A stretch of 64,000 bases of DNA from Myxococcales bacterium (GCA_016703425.1 JADJCA010000001.1:1178001-1242000); one strand, 5' to 3'; shown: positions 8,223-17,929, numbered from the stretch's first letter. Translations and numbers: made by a program. Notes: generated from the sequence alone by a model not told the origin.

Positions 8223-8456
8223 TCAGCCGCCGCTGTCGGCGCCGTCGCGCGACGCGTCTCGCGCGGTTCCGATGAGGCCGCCGTCGCCGCCGGAACCGTC
8301 ACCAGGCTCCGAGGTGCCGAGGCCTTGGCCGGGGTTGCAGCCGTAGGGCAGCGTGCAATCGGGCAGCGACGGGGGGTGCGCCGACGATTGCGAGCAGGCG
8401 GCGAGCGCGAGGAACGCCACTGCAAAAACCGGGAAGAGGAGCGCTCGTTTCGACAC
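8223..8456 (-). CDS. Small lipoprotein (77 aa)
   Basis: A typical lipoprotein signal (MSKRALL, then a hydrophobic core, then lipobox LAAC) is followed by about 55 residues rich in Pro, Gly, Ser and Asp with a short CTLPYGC loop. The start is GTG at 8456; no ATG is available and no strong ribosome site is seen. It lies downstream of lspA and lgt on the same strand, 81 bp after lgt, and may be co-transcribed with the enzymes that process it. No function can be assigned. Confidence 0.6.
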   Translation of the reverse strand: MSKRALLFPVFAVAFLALAACSQSSAHPPSLPDCTLPYGCNPGQGLGTSEPGDGSGGDGGLIGTARDASRDGADSGG

Positions 8457-8537
8457 GACTCGGGAGTATGAAGCAAGGCCGCCGCGCAGGCCAACAAGTG
8501 GAGGGCGGGCCCCCCCTCCCCGCTCCGTCGTAGTCGC

Positions 8538-9464
8538 CTACGCGGGCGTCGGAACACGCCGCACGAGCGCCTTGTGGGCGAAGGCGGCGACGGCGAGGAG
8601 CGCGATGCCGATGAGCTGGGACGTGGAGAGCCCGAGGACGCCGCCTCGGTCGTCTTGGCGCCAGATCTCGAGCAGCGCTCGCAAGACGGCGTAGCTGGCT
8701 ACGAAGAAGAGAAAGACCTGACCGTCGTAGCGCTTGCGGGGGTGAACCAAGAGCAGCGCCGCCGCGGCGATGGCCAACGAGCCGAGCGACTCGTAGATCT
8801 GTGTAGGGTGCACATGCAGGCTCCAGGTCATGTCCGTCGGGAGCAAGCCGGCTTTGAACTGACCGAGGCTCGCGGGGCTGCGAGGCGGAAAGGAGAGCCC
8901 GACGGGGAGCGACGTGGGCGTCCCGAAGCAGCAACCCGCGAGTAGGCAACCCATGCGGCCGAAGGCGAGGCCGAGCGGCACGGCGAAGCCCGCCATGTCG
9001 GCGGCCTTCCAAAACGGAAAGCGGTCGCGGCGCAGGAGAAAGACGGCGGCCGCCGAAGAGCCGAGCAAGCCGCCGTAATACGTGAGGCCACCGGCCCAAA
9101 ACTTCGCCCACGCGAAACAGTCGGCCTCCTTCGGGTGACACACCTTCTTCGCCTCGTCCCAAAAGCCGCCGTACGAGGAAGACAGGCAATCCGCCTTGCC
9201 GATGGGCCAATCCACGAGCGCCGGGTTGGTGCAGAGGTGGACGTAGTCCCAGAAATAGCCGTCGGCGAGCACGTGGAGGATGCGGCCGCCGCCAACGCCA
9301 GCGATGAGCATGGCGATGCCGAGGTCGACGATCACGTCCGGGTTCTGGCCGATGCGCCGGGCCCACACGACGCCGAGGAGCGTCGCGAACATGAAGCCCG
9401 TCACGAGCATCGTGAAGTACGCGGGGAACGCGAGATCGAAGAGCCGAAAGAGCTCGGGGCGCAC
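8538..9464 (-). CDS. lgt: Prolipoprotein diacylglyceryl transferase Lgt
   Basis: Lgt transfers diacylglycerol from phosphatidylglycerol to the lipobox Cys, the first step of lipoprotein maturation in the inner membrane. The 308-residue polytopic protein shows GGLTYYGG, the signature Arg in GRMGCLLAGCCFG, and HPTQIYES, with about seven membrane helices. The Cys-rich form of the signature (GCLLAGCCFG instead of GNFxNGE) is the variant common outside Enterobacteria. An insertion after helix 2 (about residues 70-110) carries four Cys. The start is GTG at 9464. It follows lspA by 41 bp, so both processing enzymes share a transcript. Confidence 0.9.
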   Translation of the reverse strand: MRPELFRLFDLAFPAYFTMLVTGFMFATLLGVVWARRIGQNPDVIVDLGIAMLIAGVGGGRILHVLADGYFWDYVHLCTNPALVDWPIGKADCLSSSYGGFWDEAKKVCHPKEADCFAWAKFWAGGLTYYGGLLGSSAAAVFLLRRDRFPFWKAADMAGFAVPLGLAFGRMGCLLAGCCFGTPTSLPVGLSFPPRSPASLGQFKAGLLPTDMTWSLHVHPTQIYESLGSLAIAAAALLLVHPRKRYDGQVFLFFVASYAVLRALLEIWRQDDRGGVLGLSTSQLIGIALLAVAAFAHKALVRRVPTPA

Positions 9465-9505
9465 GCTAGGACGATAGCAACAATCGCCGTCGCTCGGCGG
9501 ACGCG

Positions 9506-10321
9506 CTATTTCGGCGGTTCGACCGTCGCCGGAGCGTCGGCAGAGACCGTCGCGGCGGCCGACTCAACGGGGAGGGCCATGGAGACCTCGCCAGCGACGG
9601 CAGGCGCGAGCGGCAAGGCCTCGGGCGCGATGCGCTTCGGCTTCTTGGCCGAGAACATGTCGACGGCCATGAGGCCCACGCCAACGCAAATCGCGATGTC
9701 GGCGACGTTGAACGTGGGCCAATGGCGCGGCGCGCCCTTCCACAGGAGGTGCACGTCGATGAAGTCGATAACGTGGCCGTATCGAATGCGGTCGTACACG
9801 TTGCCGAGCGCGCCACCGAGCACGAGCGGCAGGCCCCACTTGAGCGCGTGTTGCGTGTGAAGGAGGCGCCGGTAGAGGCTGACGATGAACGCGATGGCCG
9901 CAACGGACACGAGGAGGAAGAACGGCCGCCGGACGTTCTCGCTGGTGCCCTGGAGCAGGCCCCATGCGCCGCCGCGATTTTTCGCGAGGATGAGGTCGAG
10001 CTGAAGCGGCCCCTTGTTCCAGATGTGCGCGATGCCGGGGTAACCGTCGAGGTTTCGCTCCGCCCAGATCTTGGTTCCGACGTCCGAGACGAGCGTGATC
10101 AAGGAGACGATCGCCAGGAACACGTACGACGGCCGAGCGTGCGGATCGCTCGGAATGTCACGACCCGCGCCGCGCGGCGTCTCGAGGCGCGGCACGCCGG
10201 GCGCGAGCTCTTCAGCGTCGGCCGGGTCGAGAGCTGTGGGGCCGGCGTCGGGGGCCGGGCTGCCTTGGCCGACGGGCTCTTGCCCCTCTTTCGGCGCGTC
10301 GTTTTGAGAGCCGTCTTCCAT
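9506..10321 (-). CDS. lspA: Lipoprotein signal peptidase LspA (signal peptidase II)
   Basis: LspA is the inner-membrane aspartyl peptidase that removes lipoprotein signal peptides after Lgt has acted. The family signatures NRGGAWG, GNVYDRIRYGHVIDFID and FNVADIAI are present. By family knowledge the catalytic pair is Asp186 (in VIDF) and Asp208 (in VADI). The core has four membrane helices. The 271 residues exceed the usual 160-170 because of hydrophilic, probably cytoplasmic tails: about 65 residues rich in Pro/Asp at the N-terminus and about 45 at the C-terminus. ATG at 10321 is used. It is first in the lspA-lgt unit. Confidence 0.93.
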   Translation of the reverse strand: MEDGSQNDAPKEGQEPVGQGSPAPDAGPTALDPADAEELAPGVPRLETPRGAGRDIPSDPHARPSYVFLAIVSLITLVSDVGTKIWAERNLDGYPGIAHIWNKGPLQLDLILAKNRGGAWGLLQGTSENVRRPFFLLVSVAAIAFIVSLYRRLLHTQHALKWGLPLVLGGALGNVYDRIRYGHVIDFIDVHLLWKGAPRHWPTFNVADIAICVGVGLMAVDMFSAKKPKRIAPEALPLAPAVAGEVSMALPVESAAATVSADAPATVEPPK

Positions 10322-10480
10322 CGCGCCCTGGTCCCACTCTGCTGGTTCGCTCCTCGTGCGAAACGGACCGCTTAACTACGCGAACCCATCGGCCAGCGCT
10401 ACGTGAACCAACCGAGCGGACCGATCTTCCCTTCCCCCCCCACGAGAAACCGGGCCGCATTTTGACGACTCCCGGACCGC

Positions 10481-10494
10481 CGAACATTTGTTTA
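10481..10494 (+). promoter_or_regulatory. Possible LexA/SOS-type operator upstream of the repair helicase
   Basis: CGAACATTTGTTTA lies 10 bases before the helicase ATG and resembles the Gram-positive LexA box (CGAAC-N4-GTTYG-like), with GAAC and GTT half-sites four bases apart. It partly overlaps TAGTAT (10493-10498), a possible -10 element. The right half-site is imperfect and the LexA motif of this lineage is not known to me, so this is a suggestion only. Confidence 0.3.
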
Positions 10495-10504
10495 GTATCG
10501 GGCG

Positions 10505-12994
10505 ATGCCCGCGCCGCCCTGGAAAACGCCACGTGGCCTCGACCCGGTGCTCGACCACTGGCTGAAGAGCAAGACCGTTCGGCCTTGCTTCAACGCTGAC
10601 GAGGTCGTGCCCGGCTGCGAGTCCGACGAGCGGCCCATGCCTGAAGGCCTGCCCCCGGCCATCGCAGCGGCGCTCGGTCAGCGCGGGATTCAAGCGCTCT
10701 ACTCGCATCAGGCCCAAGCCTTTGACGCCGCCACGCGGGGGCGTTCCTTCGTGGTGTCGACGCCGACGGCGAGCGGCAAGAGCCTCTGCTTCCATCTGCC
10801 CGTGCTCTCGGCGCTCACCGCCGATCGCGACGCCCGCGCGCTGTACCTGTTCCCAACCAAGGCGTTGGCCCGCGATCAGGAGGCCAGCGTTCGCACGCTC
10901 CTGGAAGAGGCGAGCCGCGCCGGGGGTGGTCCAGCCCTCGGCTCCGCCGTCGTCTACGACGGCGACACGCCCGGCGACGCGAGGCGCGCGGCCCGCGAGC
11001 GCGGCGGCATCGTCCTCACGAACCCCGACATGCTCCACGCAGGGATCTTGCCGCATCACGCGAGCTGGGCCCGCACGATGCAGAACCTGAAATACGTCGT
11101 CGTCGATGAGATGCACACGTACCGCGGCGTCTTCGGCTCCCACGTCGCCAACGTGCTCCGGCGACTGAAGCGTGCCGCGGCCTTCCACGGTGCGAAGCCG
11201 ACGTTCATCGGCGCCACGGCGACCATCGGCAATCCGCGAGCCCACGCGGCGCGCCTCTTTGGCGAACCGGAGTCCGAGATCGAGCTCATCGCCAAGAGCG
11301 GTGCGCCACGCGGCGATCGAAGGTTTTTCTTGTTCAACCCTCCCGTCGTCAACGCAGAGCTCGGCATTCGGGCCAGCTACGTCAAGCAAGCGGTGATGCT
11401 CACCAAAGACCTCGTGCGTGCCCACGTGCCGACCATCGTCTTCGGCGCTTCGCGGAACAGCGTCGAGGTGATGTTGCGCTACCTCCGCGACGCCATCGCG
11501 CCGGAGGTCGATCCTTCGCGCGTGATGGCCTACCGTGGCGGCTACCTGCCTGGCGAAAGGCGCGAAATCGAGCGCAAGCTTCGCGAGGGCGAGCTCTTGG
11601 CCGTCGTCGCCACCAACGCCCTCGAGCTCGGCATCGACATCGGTGACCTGGACGCGGTCGTGTGCGCCAGCTACCCGGGGTCCGTGGCGGCCCTGTGGCA
11701 ACGTTTTGGTCGCGCGGGCCGCCGCGGCGCGTCGAGCATCGCGGTCCTCGTAACGTCGAGCGCGCCGCTCGATCAATACCTCGCGAGCGATCCGGCGTAC
11801 CTGCTGGGCGCGCCCATCGAGGAGGCGCGCATCGACCCGGACAACGTCGAGGTGCTCGTGCAGCACCTCAAGTGCGCAGCCTTCGAGCTCCCCTTCCGCC
11901 GCGGCGAACGTTTCGGCGAGCTCGCGGAAGTCGAGACGCGCGAGGCCCTCGAGTTTCTCGCGAAACACGAGGTCGTCCACGAGTCGAATGGGACATTTCA
12001 TTGGGCCACCGACAGCTACCCGGCCAACAACGTCTCCTTGCGGAGCATCGGCTCGGACAACGTGGTCATCGTCGACGTCGAGCACGACAAGACCATCGGC
12101 GAGCTCGACTGGCGCGCGGCCCACACGATGCTCCACGAGCAGGCCATCTACCAACACGACGGCGAGTGCTGGCAGGTCGAACGCTTCGACTACGAGAACC
12201 ACAAGGCCTTCGTGCGCAAGGTCGAGCCCGACTACTACACCGACGCGATGACCTACACGCAGATCCGCGTCCTCGAAGAGAGCGGCGTCGGCCCTGTGGT
12301 CCAAGACTCGGTGGGGCGACCTCCTTGGCCATCGGGCTTCGGCGAGGTCTCGGTCGTCGAGAAGGTCGTCGGCTACAAGAAGATCAAGTTCTACACCCAT
12401 GAGAACGCCGGCTACGGCGACGTGCGATTGCCAGAGATGCAGATGCACACGATGGCGTTCTGGCTCACGGTCCCGGAGGCGGTCATCGCTGAGCTCCCGT
12501 TCGGTCGCGCCGCCGCCGTCGACGCGCTTCGCGGCATCGGCATCGCGCTCGAGACCAGCGCCACCTTGGCGCTCATGTGCGATCCGCGCGATCTCGGCAC
12601 GTCGCTCGGCGACGCGGACCCCACCACGGAAACCGACGACGACGACGAGGGGCGCGCGAACCTGGTCCCCAAGAAGGTCACGGGCGGCGGGCCAAAGTAC
12701 AACCCGACGCTGTTTCTGTACGAGCACGTCCCCGGGGGCACCGGCCTGTCGGAGCGCATCTTCGAAGAGCGCGCTACGCTCCTCGCTCGCACGCTGCGGC
12801 TCATCGAGCGATGCCCTTGCGAGCGAGGTTGCCCCGCCTGCGTCGGGCCGGTCGGTCCCGCCGTCGTCCCGCCGCCAATGGCGGCGGCGCTCGCCGAAGC
12901 GGAAGGCGCGGAGGAGCCCTCGGTCTTGCCGAAGTCCCACTCGCGGAAGGCACAAGCGCTCGACCTTCTGCGGCAGGCGTTGCCGACCTGCTGA
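10505..12994 (+). CDS. mrfA: MrfA/YprA-type superfamily 2 DNA repair helicase with C-terminal zinc site
   Basis: The 829-residue protein is a 3'-5' SF2 helicase of the type that in Bacillus (MrfA) repairs mitomycin C-type damage. Walker A is TASGKS near residue 92, and the DExH box is VDEMH near 200. Motif III is GATATI, and motifs V and VI are TNALELGIDIGDLDAV and QRFGRAGRRG. The C-terminal DUF1998-like region ends in a four-Cys cluster (CPCERGCPAC near 778-787). An acidic loop lies near residue 710. Its usual exonuclease partner MrfB is not adjacent. A possible LexA-like box lies just upstream. The family is clear; the exact substrate is inferred. Confidence 0.88.
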   Translation: MPAPPWKTPRGLDPVLDHWLKSKTVRPCFNADEVVPGCESDERPMPEGLPPAIAAALGQRGIQALYSHQAQAFDAATRGRSFVVSTPTASGKSLCFHLPVLSALTADRDARALYLFPTKALARDQEASVRTLLEEASRAGGGPALGSAVVYDGDTPGDARRAARERGGIVLTNPDMLHAGILPHHASWARTMQNLKYVVVDEMHTYRGVFGSHVANVLRRLKRAAAFHGAKPTFIGATATIGNPRAHAARLFGEPESEIELIAKSGAPRGDRRFFLFNPPVVNAELGIRASYVKQAVMLTKDLVRAHVPTIVFGASRNSVEVMLRYLRDAIAPEVDPSRVMAYRGGYLPGERREIERKLREGELLAVVATNALELGIDIGDLDAVVCASYPGSVAALWQRFGRAGRRGASSIAVLVTSSAPLDQYLASDPAYLLGAPIEEARIDPDNVEVLVQHLKCAAFELPFRRGERFGELAEVETREALEFLAKHEVVHESNGTFHWATDSYPANNVSLRSIGSDNVVIVDVEHDKTIGELDWRAAHTMLHEQAIYQHDGECWQVERFDYENHKAFVRKVEPDYYTDAMTYTQIRVLEESGVGPVVQDSVGRPPWPSGFGEVSVVEKVVGYKKIKFYTHENAGYGDVRLPEMQMHTMAFWLTVPEAVIAELPFGRAAAVDALRGIGIALETSATLALMCDPRDLGTSLGDADPTTETDDDDEGRANLVPKKVTGGGPKYNPTLFLYEHVPGGTGLSERIFEERATLLARTLRLIERCPCERGCPACVGPVGPAVVPPPMAAALAEAEGAEEPSVLPKSHSRKAQALDLLRQALPTC

Positions 12995-13080
12995 CGGCTG
13001 GGCTTGCGCAAAGATGCGTGGGAAGCCGCGCCGCGGGCGATGGCGCTTGCCACGGCGCCGAAGGTCCGTAGCCTCAGAGG

Positions 13081-15183
13081 ATGTCGCGAAGGTGGACGGC
13101 CCTCTCGCGCGCCGGGCGCGTGGTGTCCCTGCTGCTCCCGCTCCCCGCGGCGACGCTGGCGGCGTGTTTTGGCGGCGGCCCGCGGCTCCTCGCCCCGGAG
13201 GACGCGGGCGTGGCGAGCCCCGTGGACTTTGGCGACGCGTCGGTTGATGGAGCAACGAACGTCGACCTGGGCGATCCCTTCAGCGTCCTTGGCGTCACCC
13301 CCTCGCACGGCCCCCCGACGGGTGGCACGCGCATCGTGATCCGCGGGCGAGGCTTCTCATCGAAGATGGGCATCACCATCGGTGGGCGCCCCGTGGATGT
13401 CAGCTCCATCGTGGCCAGCGATCCCACGCGCATCGCAGTGTTGACGCCCGAGGGCGACCCGGGCCCCGCCGACGTGAGCGTGAGGAACCTGCTCACCGCC
13501 GACGAGCGGACGCTCGCGGGGGGATTCGTGTATGATGCACTCGTCGTGAAGCCCGACTCGGGCTCGCAGACCGGCGGCACGCGCGTCCGCCTCGAAGGCA
13601 AAGGGACGTCCTTCCAAGCAGGCACGCAGGTGACCTTTGGAACGGCGAGCTGCACCGACGTCAACGTCAAGAGCGCAACGGAGCTCGAGTGCACAACCCC
13701 GTCCGGCGCCCTTGGCCCCGTTGAGGTCGTCGCCACAACGCCGGGCGCGCCCACGGTCTCCGCCCGCGACGCTTACAGCTACACCGACCTCTTCGATCCG
13801 AGCCGCGGCGGCCTCTCGGGAGGGGTGCTGGCCGGCACGCTGAAGGTCAACGTGCTCGATGGCGCGACGGGCCTGCCGCTCGGCGGAGCGACTGTGATCG
13901 CCGGCGAGTCCATTCCTGCTGGCGTCGTCGGCACGACGGCCGCCAGCGGCTCCGCCACGCTCGCCGGCGCCGCCCTCGCAGGCAAGACCAAGATCACGGT
14001 GACGGCCGCAGCCAAGTGCCACCACCCCATGACCTTCGTCGACGTGCCCGTCGACACGGCCACGTTCTACCTGCCACCGGTCGTCGACATCTCCTGCGCG
14101 AGCCTCGACGATCCGCCGTCGACGGGTGGCCGCGGCTTCCGCGAAGGCTCGAGCATCTCGGGTCAGCTCGTTTGGGAGGGTGGCGTCGAGTTCAAGCGCG
14201 CCGGCTGGCGCAACGTTCCTTTGCCCGTTCGTCCCACGGAACGCCTCGCCGCCTACGTCTTCATGGCGTCGTCATCGCCGCAGAACTCGTTCTCGTTGCC
14301 CGCCGCATCGCAGGCCACGACGCCCGATTCGCCTGGCGCAAGCGGCTACACGTATTCGCTCGTCGCGCCCCCCGGCAACGTCACCCTGGTGGCCCTCGCC
14401 GGGATTGAGGACCGCAGCAAGGGCTCCGGCACGTTCTCGGTCTTTGCCATGGGCGTCGCGCGCAGCGTGGCGGCGGCGCCCAATCAGTCGGTGACCGACG
14501 TCGACATCGCGATGAACGTGCTCGTCGATCACCGCTTCTCCGTCACCAGCCAACCACCGCCGGTGGGACCGCGGGGGCCAGATCGCTTGTTCGCGAACTT
14601 CGCGGTGAGCGTGGGCCCCAACGCCTACGCCGTCTTGCCGGGCTCCCTCGAGACGCGTCTCCTTCCCTTCCCCGGCGCCATCGACTTCGCACCGGTGCCG
14701 TCTCTCGATGGCGCCCTCGCCGGTGAGTCCTACGTCGTGGGCGCCACCGCGGCGACCTCGCCCAGTCAGATGGCGCCGGCGTCGGTGGTCTCGCGCGTGC
14801 GCACCACCAACGGCTCGAGCCCCGTGTCGCTCGGCGGATTCTTGCCCGTGCCCCAGCTCATCGAACCGGCGGCCGGTGCCTTCTCGGGGACGCACGTTGC
14901 CTTCGGCGCCAGCGGCGCTTACGACTTGGCCCACATCCTCGTCGAGTCGGGCGGTGGGCTCACGAGCTGGACCATCGTCGCGCCCGTCGGTAGGACCGAC
15001 TTCGGCTTGCCCGACCTCTCGACCTTCCCCGATCAGCTCGGCGTGAAGGCGGGGCCGATTCGCACCACCGTCACAGTCGCGCGCCTCGAGGCCGGATTCA
15101 CCTACGACAAGCTTCGCTCCGGTCACCTTTCGCAGGGGCGCTGGACGGCCCACGCGTGGGACACGCTCGCCGGCAGCTACTGA
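13081..15183 (+). CDS. Surface lipoprotein with IPT/TIG domains
   Basis: The 700-residue product has a signal peptide with lipobox LAAC near residue 28, then an Asp/Ala-rich linker. Two IPT/TIG immunoglobulin-like domains follow (about 65-150 and 155-230), each opening with the SGPxTGGTxVxIxG-type pattern. A carboxypeptidase-regulatory-like beta domain comes next (about 250-320), and the beta-rich remainder has no recognised family. Such domains are typical of extracellular adhesion or carbohydrate-binding proteins. The next secreted protein starts one base after its stop, so they form a two-gene operon. Confidence 0.75.
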   Translation: MSRRWTALSRAGRVVSLLLPLPAATLAACFGGGPRLLAPEDAGVASPVDFGDASVDGATNVDLGDPFSVLGVTPSHGPPTGGTRIVIRGRGFSSKMGITIGGRPVDVSSIVASDPTRIAVLTPEGDPGPADVSVRNLLTADERTLAGGFVYDALVVKPDSGSQTGGTRVRLEGKGTSFQAGTQVTFGTASCTDVNVKSATELECTTPSGALGPVEVVATTPGAPTVSARDAYSYTDLFDPSRGGLSGGVLAGTLKVNVLDGATGLPLGGATVIAGESIPAGVVGTTAASGSATLAGAALAGKTKITVTAAAKCHHPMTFVDVPVDTATFYLPPVVDISCASLDDPPSTGGRGFREGSSISGQLVWEGGVEFKRAGWRNVPLPVRPTERLAAYVFMASSSPQNSFSLPAASQATTPDSPGASGYTYSLVAPPGNVTLVALAGIEDRSKGSGTFSVFAMGVARSVAAAPNQSVTDVDIAMNVLVDHRFSVTSQPPPVGPRGPDRLFANFAVSVGPNAYAVLPGSLETRLLPFPGAIDFAPVPSLDGALAGESYVVGATAATSPSQMAPASVVSRVRTTNGSSPVSLGGFLPVPQLIEPAAGAFSGTHVAFGASGAYDLAHILVESGGGLTSWTIVAPVGRTDFGLPDLSTFPDQLGVKAGPIRTTVTVARLEAGFTYDKLRSGHLSQGRWTAHAWDTLAGSY

Positions 15184-15184
15184 C

Positions 15185-17152
15185 GTGCCGGCACGAGACA
15201 CAACCTTGCGCTCGCGAATCGCGGCCGCGGTGGCCCTAGCCCCTGTGTCGCTGACCGTGTTGTCGTGCTCGTTCGATCACGCCTATCGCGATGTGGCGCT
15301 CGCCCTCGGCGCCGAGTGTGTGCCCGGCACCGTGCAGTGCCGCGGCGAGGAGCTTTCGCGCTGCGACGACGCCGGCGACAAGCCCACGTGGAAGGCGCTC
15401 GATCGCTGCCAGGAGCGCGGCCTCGTGTGTGTGCCCAGCTTCCTCCGCTGCGCGCCATGCAGGCCCGAAGAGACGCGCTGTGCTGGCGCGACCGTCACGC
15501 AGTGCCTCCTCGACGGGACTGCCTACGTGGAGCGCGAGACGTGCGATCCCTCGAAGGGCTTCGCTTGCCGCGAGGGCTCGTGCCAAAATCTCTGCGCGCG
15601 AGCGCAGAACGAGAAGTCGAACGTCGGCTGCGAATATTGGGCCGTCGATCTCGACAACGCGGTGCCCAGTCGCGCCCTCAACGCCGCCGCGCAACCCTTC
15701 GCGGTCGTCTTGTCGTCGGTCGAGCCCGATCTCACCACGGAGGTGACCATCGAGGTCGACGACGCAGCCGTCGGCATGCCCCCTTCGCTCCGCACCGTGG
15801 CCACGGCGAAGATTCCCCCCGGTAGCCTCGAGGTCTTCTACCTCGGCTCGCGCGAGGTAGACGGCTCGCCCGCGGGCACGACCAACAACGGGACGCACAC
15901 GGCGCTCACGCGCAACGCGTTCCGGATCAAGTCGAGCTTTCCCATCGTCTCTTACCAGTTCAACCCGCTTGAGAATGTCGGCGTCTTCTCGAACGACGCC
16001 TCGCAGCTCTTGCCCACGAGCGCCCTCGACGGTCCGTACGTAATCGCGAGCTGGCCACAGACCATCGCGGAGACCGACAACCCCGACACGAATTTCGACA
16101 CGAACCTCCGCGCGTTCTTGACGATCGTGGGAACGACTCCTGACACGACGGTTCGCGTGCGCTCAAAGGCGCGCATCGTGCCCGGACCGCCGCTCCCGGG
16201 CGGCGTCCCGGCGGGCCAACTCTTCGAGAAGACGCTCCAGCCGTTTGAGGTCCTCAACCTCGAGACGGGCGATTTCTTGGCGGACTTCACGGGCTCGTTC
16301 GTGGATGCCAACCATCCCGTCGTGGTCTTCGCCGGGTCGGAAGCCTCCGACGCGCCGACATTCTCGTCCCTGTCGGGACGCTTGTGTTGTGCCGACCACC
16401 TCGAGGAGCAAGCTGTGCCTACGCGCGCCGCGGGCAAATCGTTCGCGGTGGCGCACATGCCGAGCCGGCTCGACGCCATCGTGCGCGCCGGCGCCGCCCT
16501 CGCGCCAGCCCCCGAGCCGGAGCTCTATCGCGTGGTGGCGACGCAGCCCGGCACGACGCGCGTCACGACAACGCTGCCGCCACCCGACGACGCCTTCACG
16601 CTCGACGAAGAAGGCGCGTTTCGCACCATTTCGTCGAAGCGCGACTTCACGATGACCGCATCGGCCAGCGTGGTCGTCGCCGACATCGTGGTCTCGCAAG
16701 AAGCGGCCTCCGTGCCCCGCGGCATGCCCGGCGGCGATCCCTCGCTCACGTACGTCCCGCCCATCGAGCAATGGCGACGCGACTACGTCCTGCTCTTGCC
16801 CGACAAGTACGCGTTCGACTTCCTCGTGCTCGCAGTGCCCAACGGCGCCGACGTCTTCCTCGATGGCCTCAAGCTCGGCGCCGACACCTGCGAGGTCGCT
16901 CCCGCCGACGGTCTCACGGACGCCATCCGAAAGGGACCGCCGGCTCACTTCGCGTACCGGTGCCCCATGTCGACGCCGGTCATCACGACCACCCCGGAGG
17001 GCGCTCCGAAGGTCGAACCGGGCCGCCAGAACGATGGCGTCCATCGACTCCAGGCGACCAAGCCCGTGGGCGTCGTGGTCTACGGCTTCGACGCGTTCGT
17101 AAGCTACGCCTACGCGGGCGGCACGGAGCTTCGGACGATCAACCCGCGGTGA
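15185..17152 (+). CDS. IgGFc-binding-like secreted lipoprotein
   Basis: The 655-residue product has a hydrophobic signal with lipobox-like VLSC near residue 28, then a Cys-rich region (about 45-140, some 14 Cys) of paired-Cys repeats. From about residue 150 a long beta-rich domain begins with GCEYWAVDLDN, a pattern I associate with the IgGFc-binding N-terminal family of myxobacterial surface proteins. The name derives from a human mucin-associated protein and does not imply antibody binding. GTG at 15185 is used because it follows the upstream stop directly. The likely role is in the outer surface or extracellular matrix. Confidence 0.75.
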   Translation: MPARDTTLRSRIAAAVALAPVSLTVLSCSFDHAYRDVALALGAECVPGTVQCRGEELSRCDDAGDKPTWKALDRCQERGLVCVPSFLRCAPCRPEETRCAGATVTQCLLDGTAYVERETCDPSKGFACREGSCQNLCARAQNEKSNVGCEYWAVDLDNAVPSRALNAAAQPFAVVLSSVEPDLTTEVTIEVDDAAVGMPPSLRTVATAKIPPGSLEVFYLGSREVDGSPAGTTNNGTHTALTRNAFRIKSSFPIVSYQFNPLENVGVFSNDASQLLPTSALDGPYVIASWPQTIAETDNPDTNFDTNLRAFLTIVGTTPDTTVRVRSKARIVPGPPLPGGVPAGQLFEKTLQPFEVLNLETGDFLADFTGSFVDANHPVVVFAGSEASDAPTFSSLSGRLCCADHLEEQAVPTRAAGKSFAVAHMPSRLDAIVRAGAALAPAPEPELYRVVATQPGTTRVTTTLPPPDDAFTLDEEGAFRTISSKRDFTMTASASVVVADIVVSQEAASVPRGMPGGDPSLTYVPPIEQWRRDYVLLLPDKYAFDFLVLAVPNGADVFLDGLKLGADTCEVAPADGLTDAIRKGPPAHFAYRCPMSTPVITTTPEGAPKVEPGRQNDGVHRLQATKPVGVVVYGFDAFVSYAYAGGTELRTINPR

Positions 17153-17212
17153 GGCGGCGAGGCCTGCGCCGCGTGACCACGTGGAGTTGGCTGCTGCGAC
17201 GCGCGGCGCCGC

Positions 17213-17929
17213 TCAGTAACAGTCCGCGCTGACTGAGTCGACGGCGGGGTCCACCTGCGACCCCGTGCTGGCCCTGCAAAGGACTACGACGCGCGACCGA
17301 GCGGCGGGGAGAAAGACGTTGTACGGCGCGATGCCCGCGTCCGCCTCGACGGTGATGAGGCCCAGAAAGGTGAGCGCATCGCTCGACGGTCCGGCGAACA
17401 CCTTCAGCCGTGGACTCCCGGGGCATCCTCCTGAGCATCCGCCGCCGCACGCGCTGTCGAGCGCCGTCGCTCGAATCGTCGCCTGGCCGCCAATGTCGAC
17501 GTCGAAGCGAGCCTCGACGCAGGCAAAGACGGATTGCCCCGCGAGCATGCCGGTCGTCGCCCCGATGTTGTAGTCGAACCCAACAAGCTTTCCGTCTGCC
17601 TCGATCGCGTTGGCGACGTCACACGTGTAACCGGTGGCGCCGTCCGGCGTAACGTTGGTCACCGTGATCACGCGGGGCGTACACGACGACGTATCGGCAT
17701 CGCTGGCCTCCGACGGGAGGCCTGCATCGACCACCGGCGGTGTAGCCGCATCGACAAGGTCTGCGTCGGGCGGTCCCGAGTCCTCCGCCGGCCCCGAGTC
17801 TTCCGGCGCCCCGCCATCTTCGGGCGCGCTACCGGAAATTCCGTCCAGCGAGGTGAGCACGGTGCAGCCGACGACGGCAGCAAGTGCGAGCGGGCGGACA
17901 AGCTGCCCCAGGATTCCCGCAGCCGACAT
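17213..17929 (-). CDS. Hypothetical lipoprotein with Asp/Pro-rich linker
   Basis: The 238-residue product has a hydrophobic signal ending in VVGC near residue 22, a Gly/Asp/Pro/Ser linker to about residue 80, and a beta-rich domain with several Cys, including a GGGCSGGC loop near 163-170. The linker composition (repeated EDSGP-type units) is typical of lipoproteins in this window. It is convergent with the IgGFc-like gene. I do not recognise the C-terminal domain. Confidence 0.65.
   Translation of the reverse strand: MSAAGILGQLVRPLALAAVVGCTVLTSLDGISGSAPEDGGAPEDSGPAEDSGPPDADLVDAATPPVVDAGLPSEASDADTSSCTPRVITVTNVTPDGATGYTCDVANAIEADGKLVGFDYNIGATTGMLAGQSVFACVEARFDVDIGGQATIRATALDSACGGGCSGGCPGSPRLKVFAGPSSDALTFLGLITVEADAGIAPYNVFLPAARSRVVVLCRASTGSQVDPAVDSVSADCY

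Noticed and set aside
10376..13255. Open reading frame of 959 codons on the minus strand opposite the helicase
   Set aside because: It has the same character: low-complexity, no start signal, fully overlapping a well-supported helicase gene.
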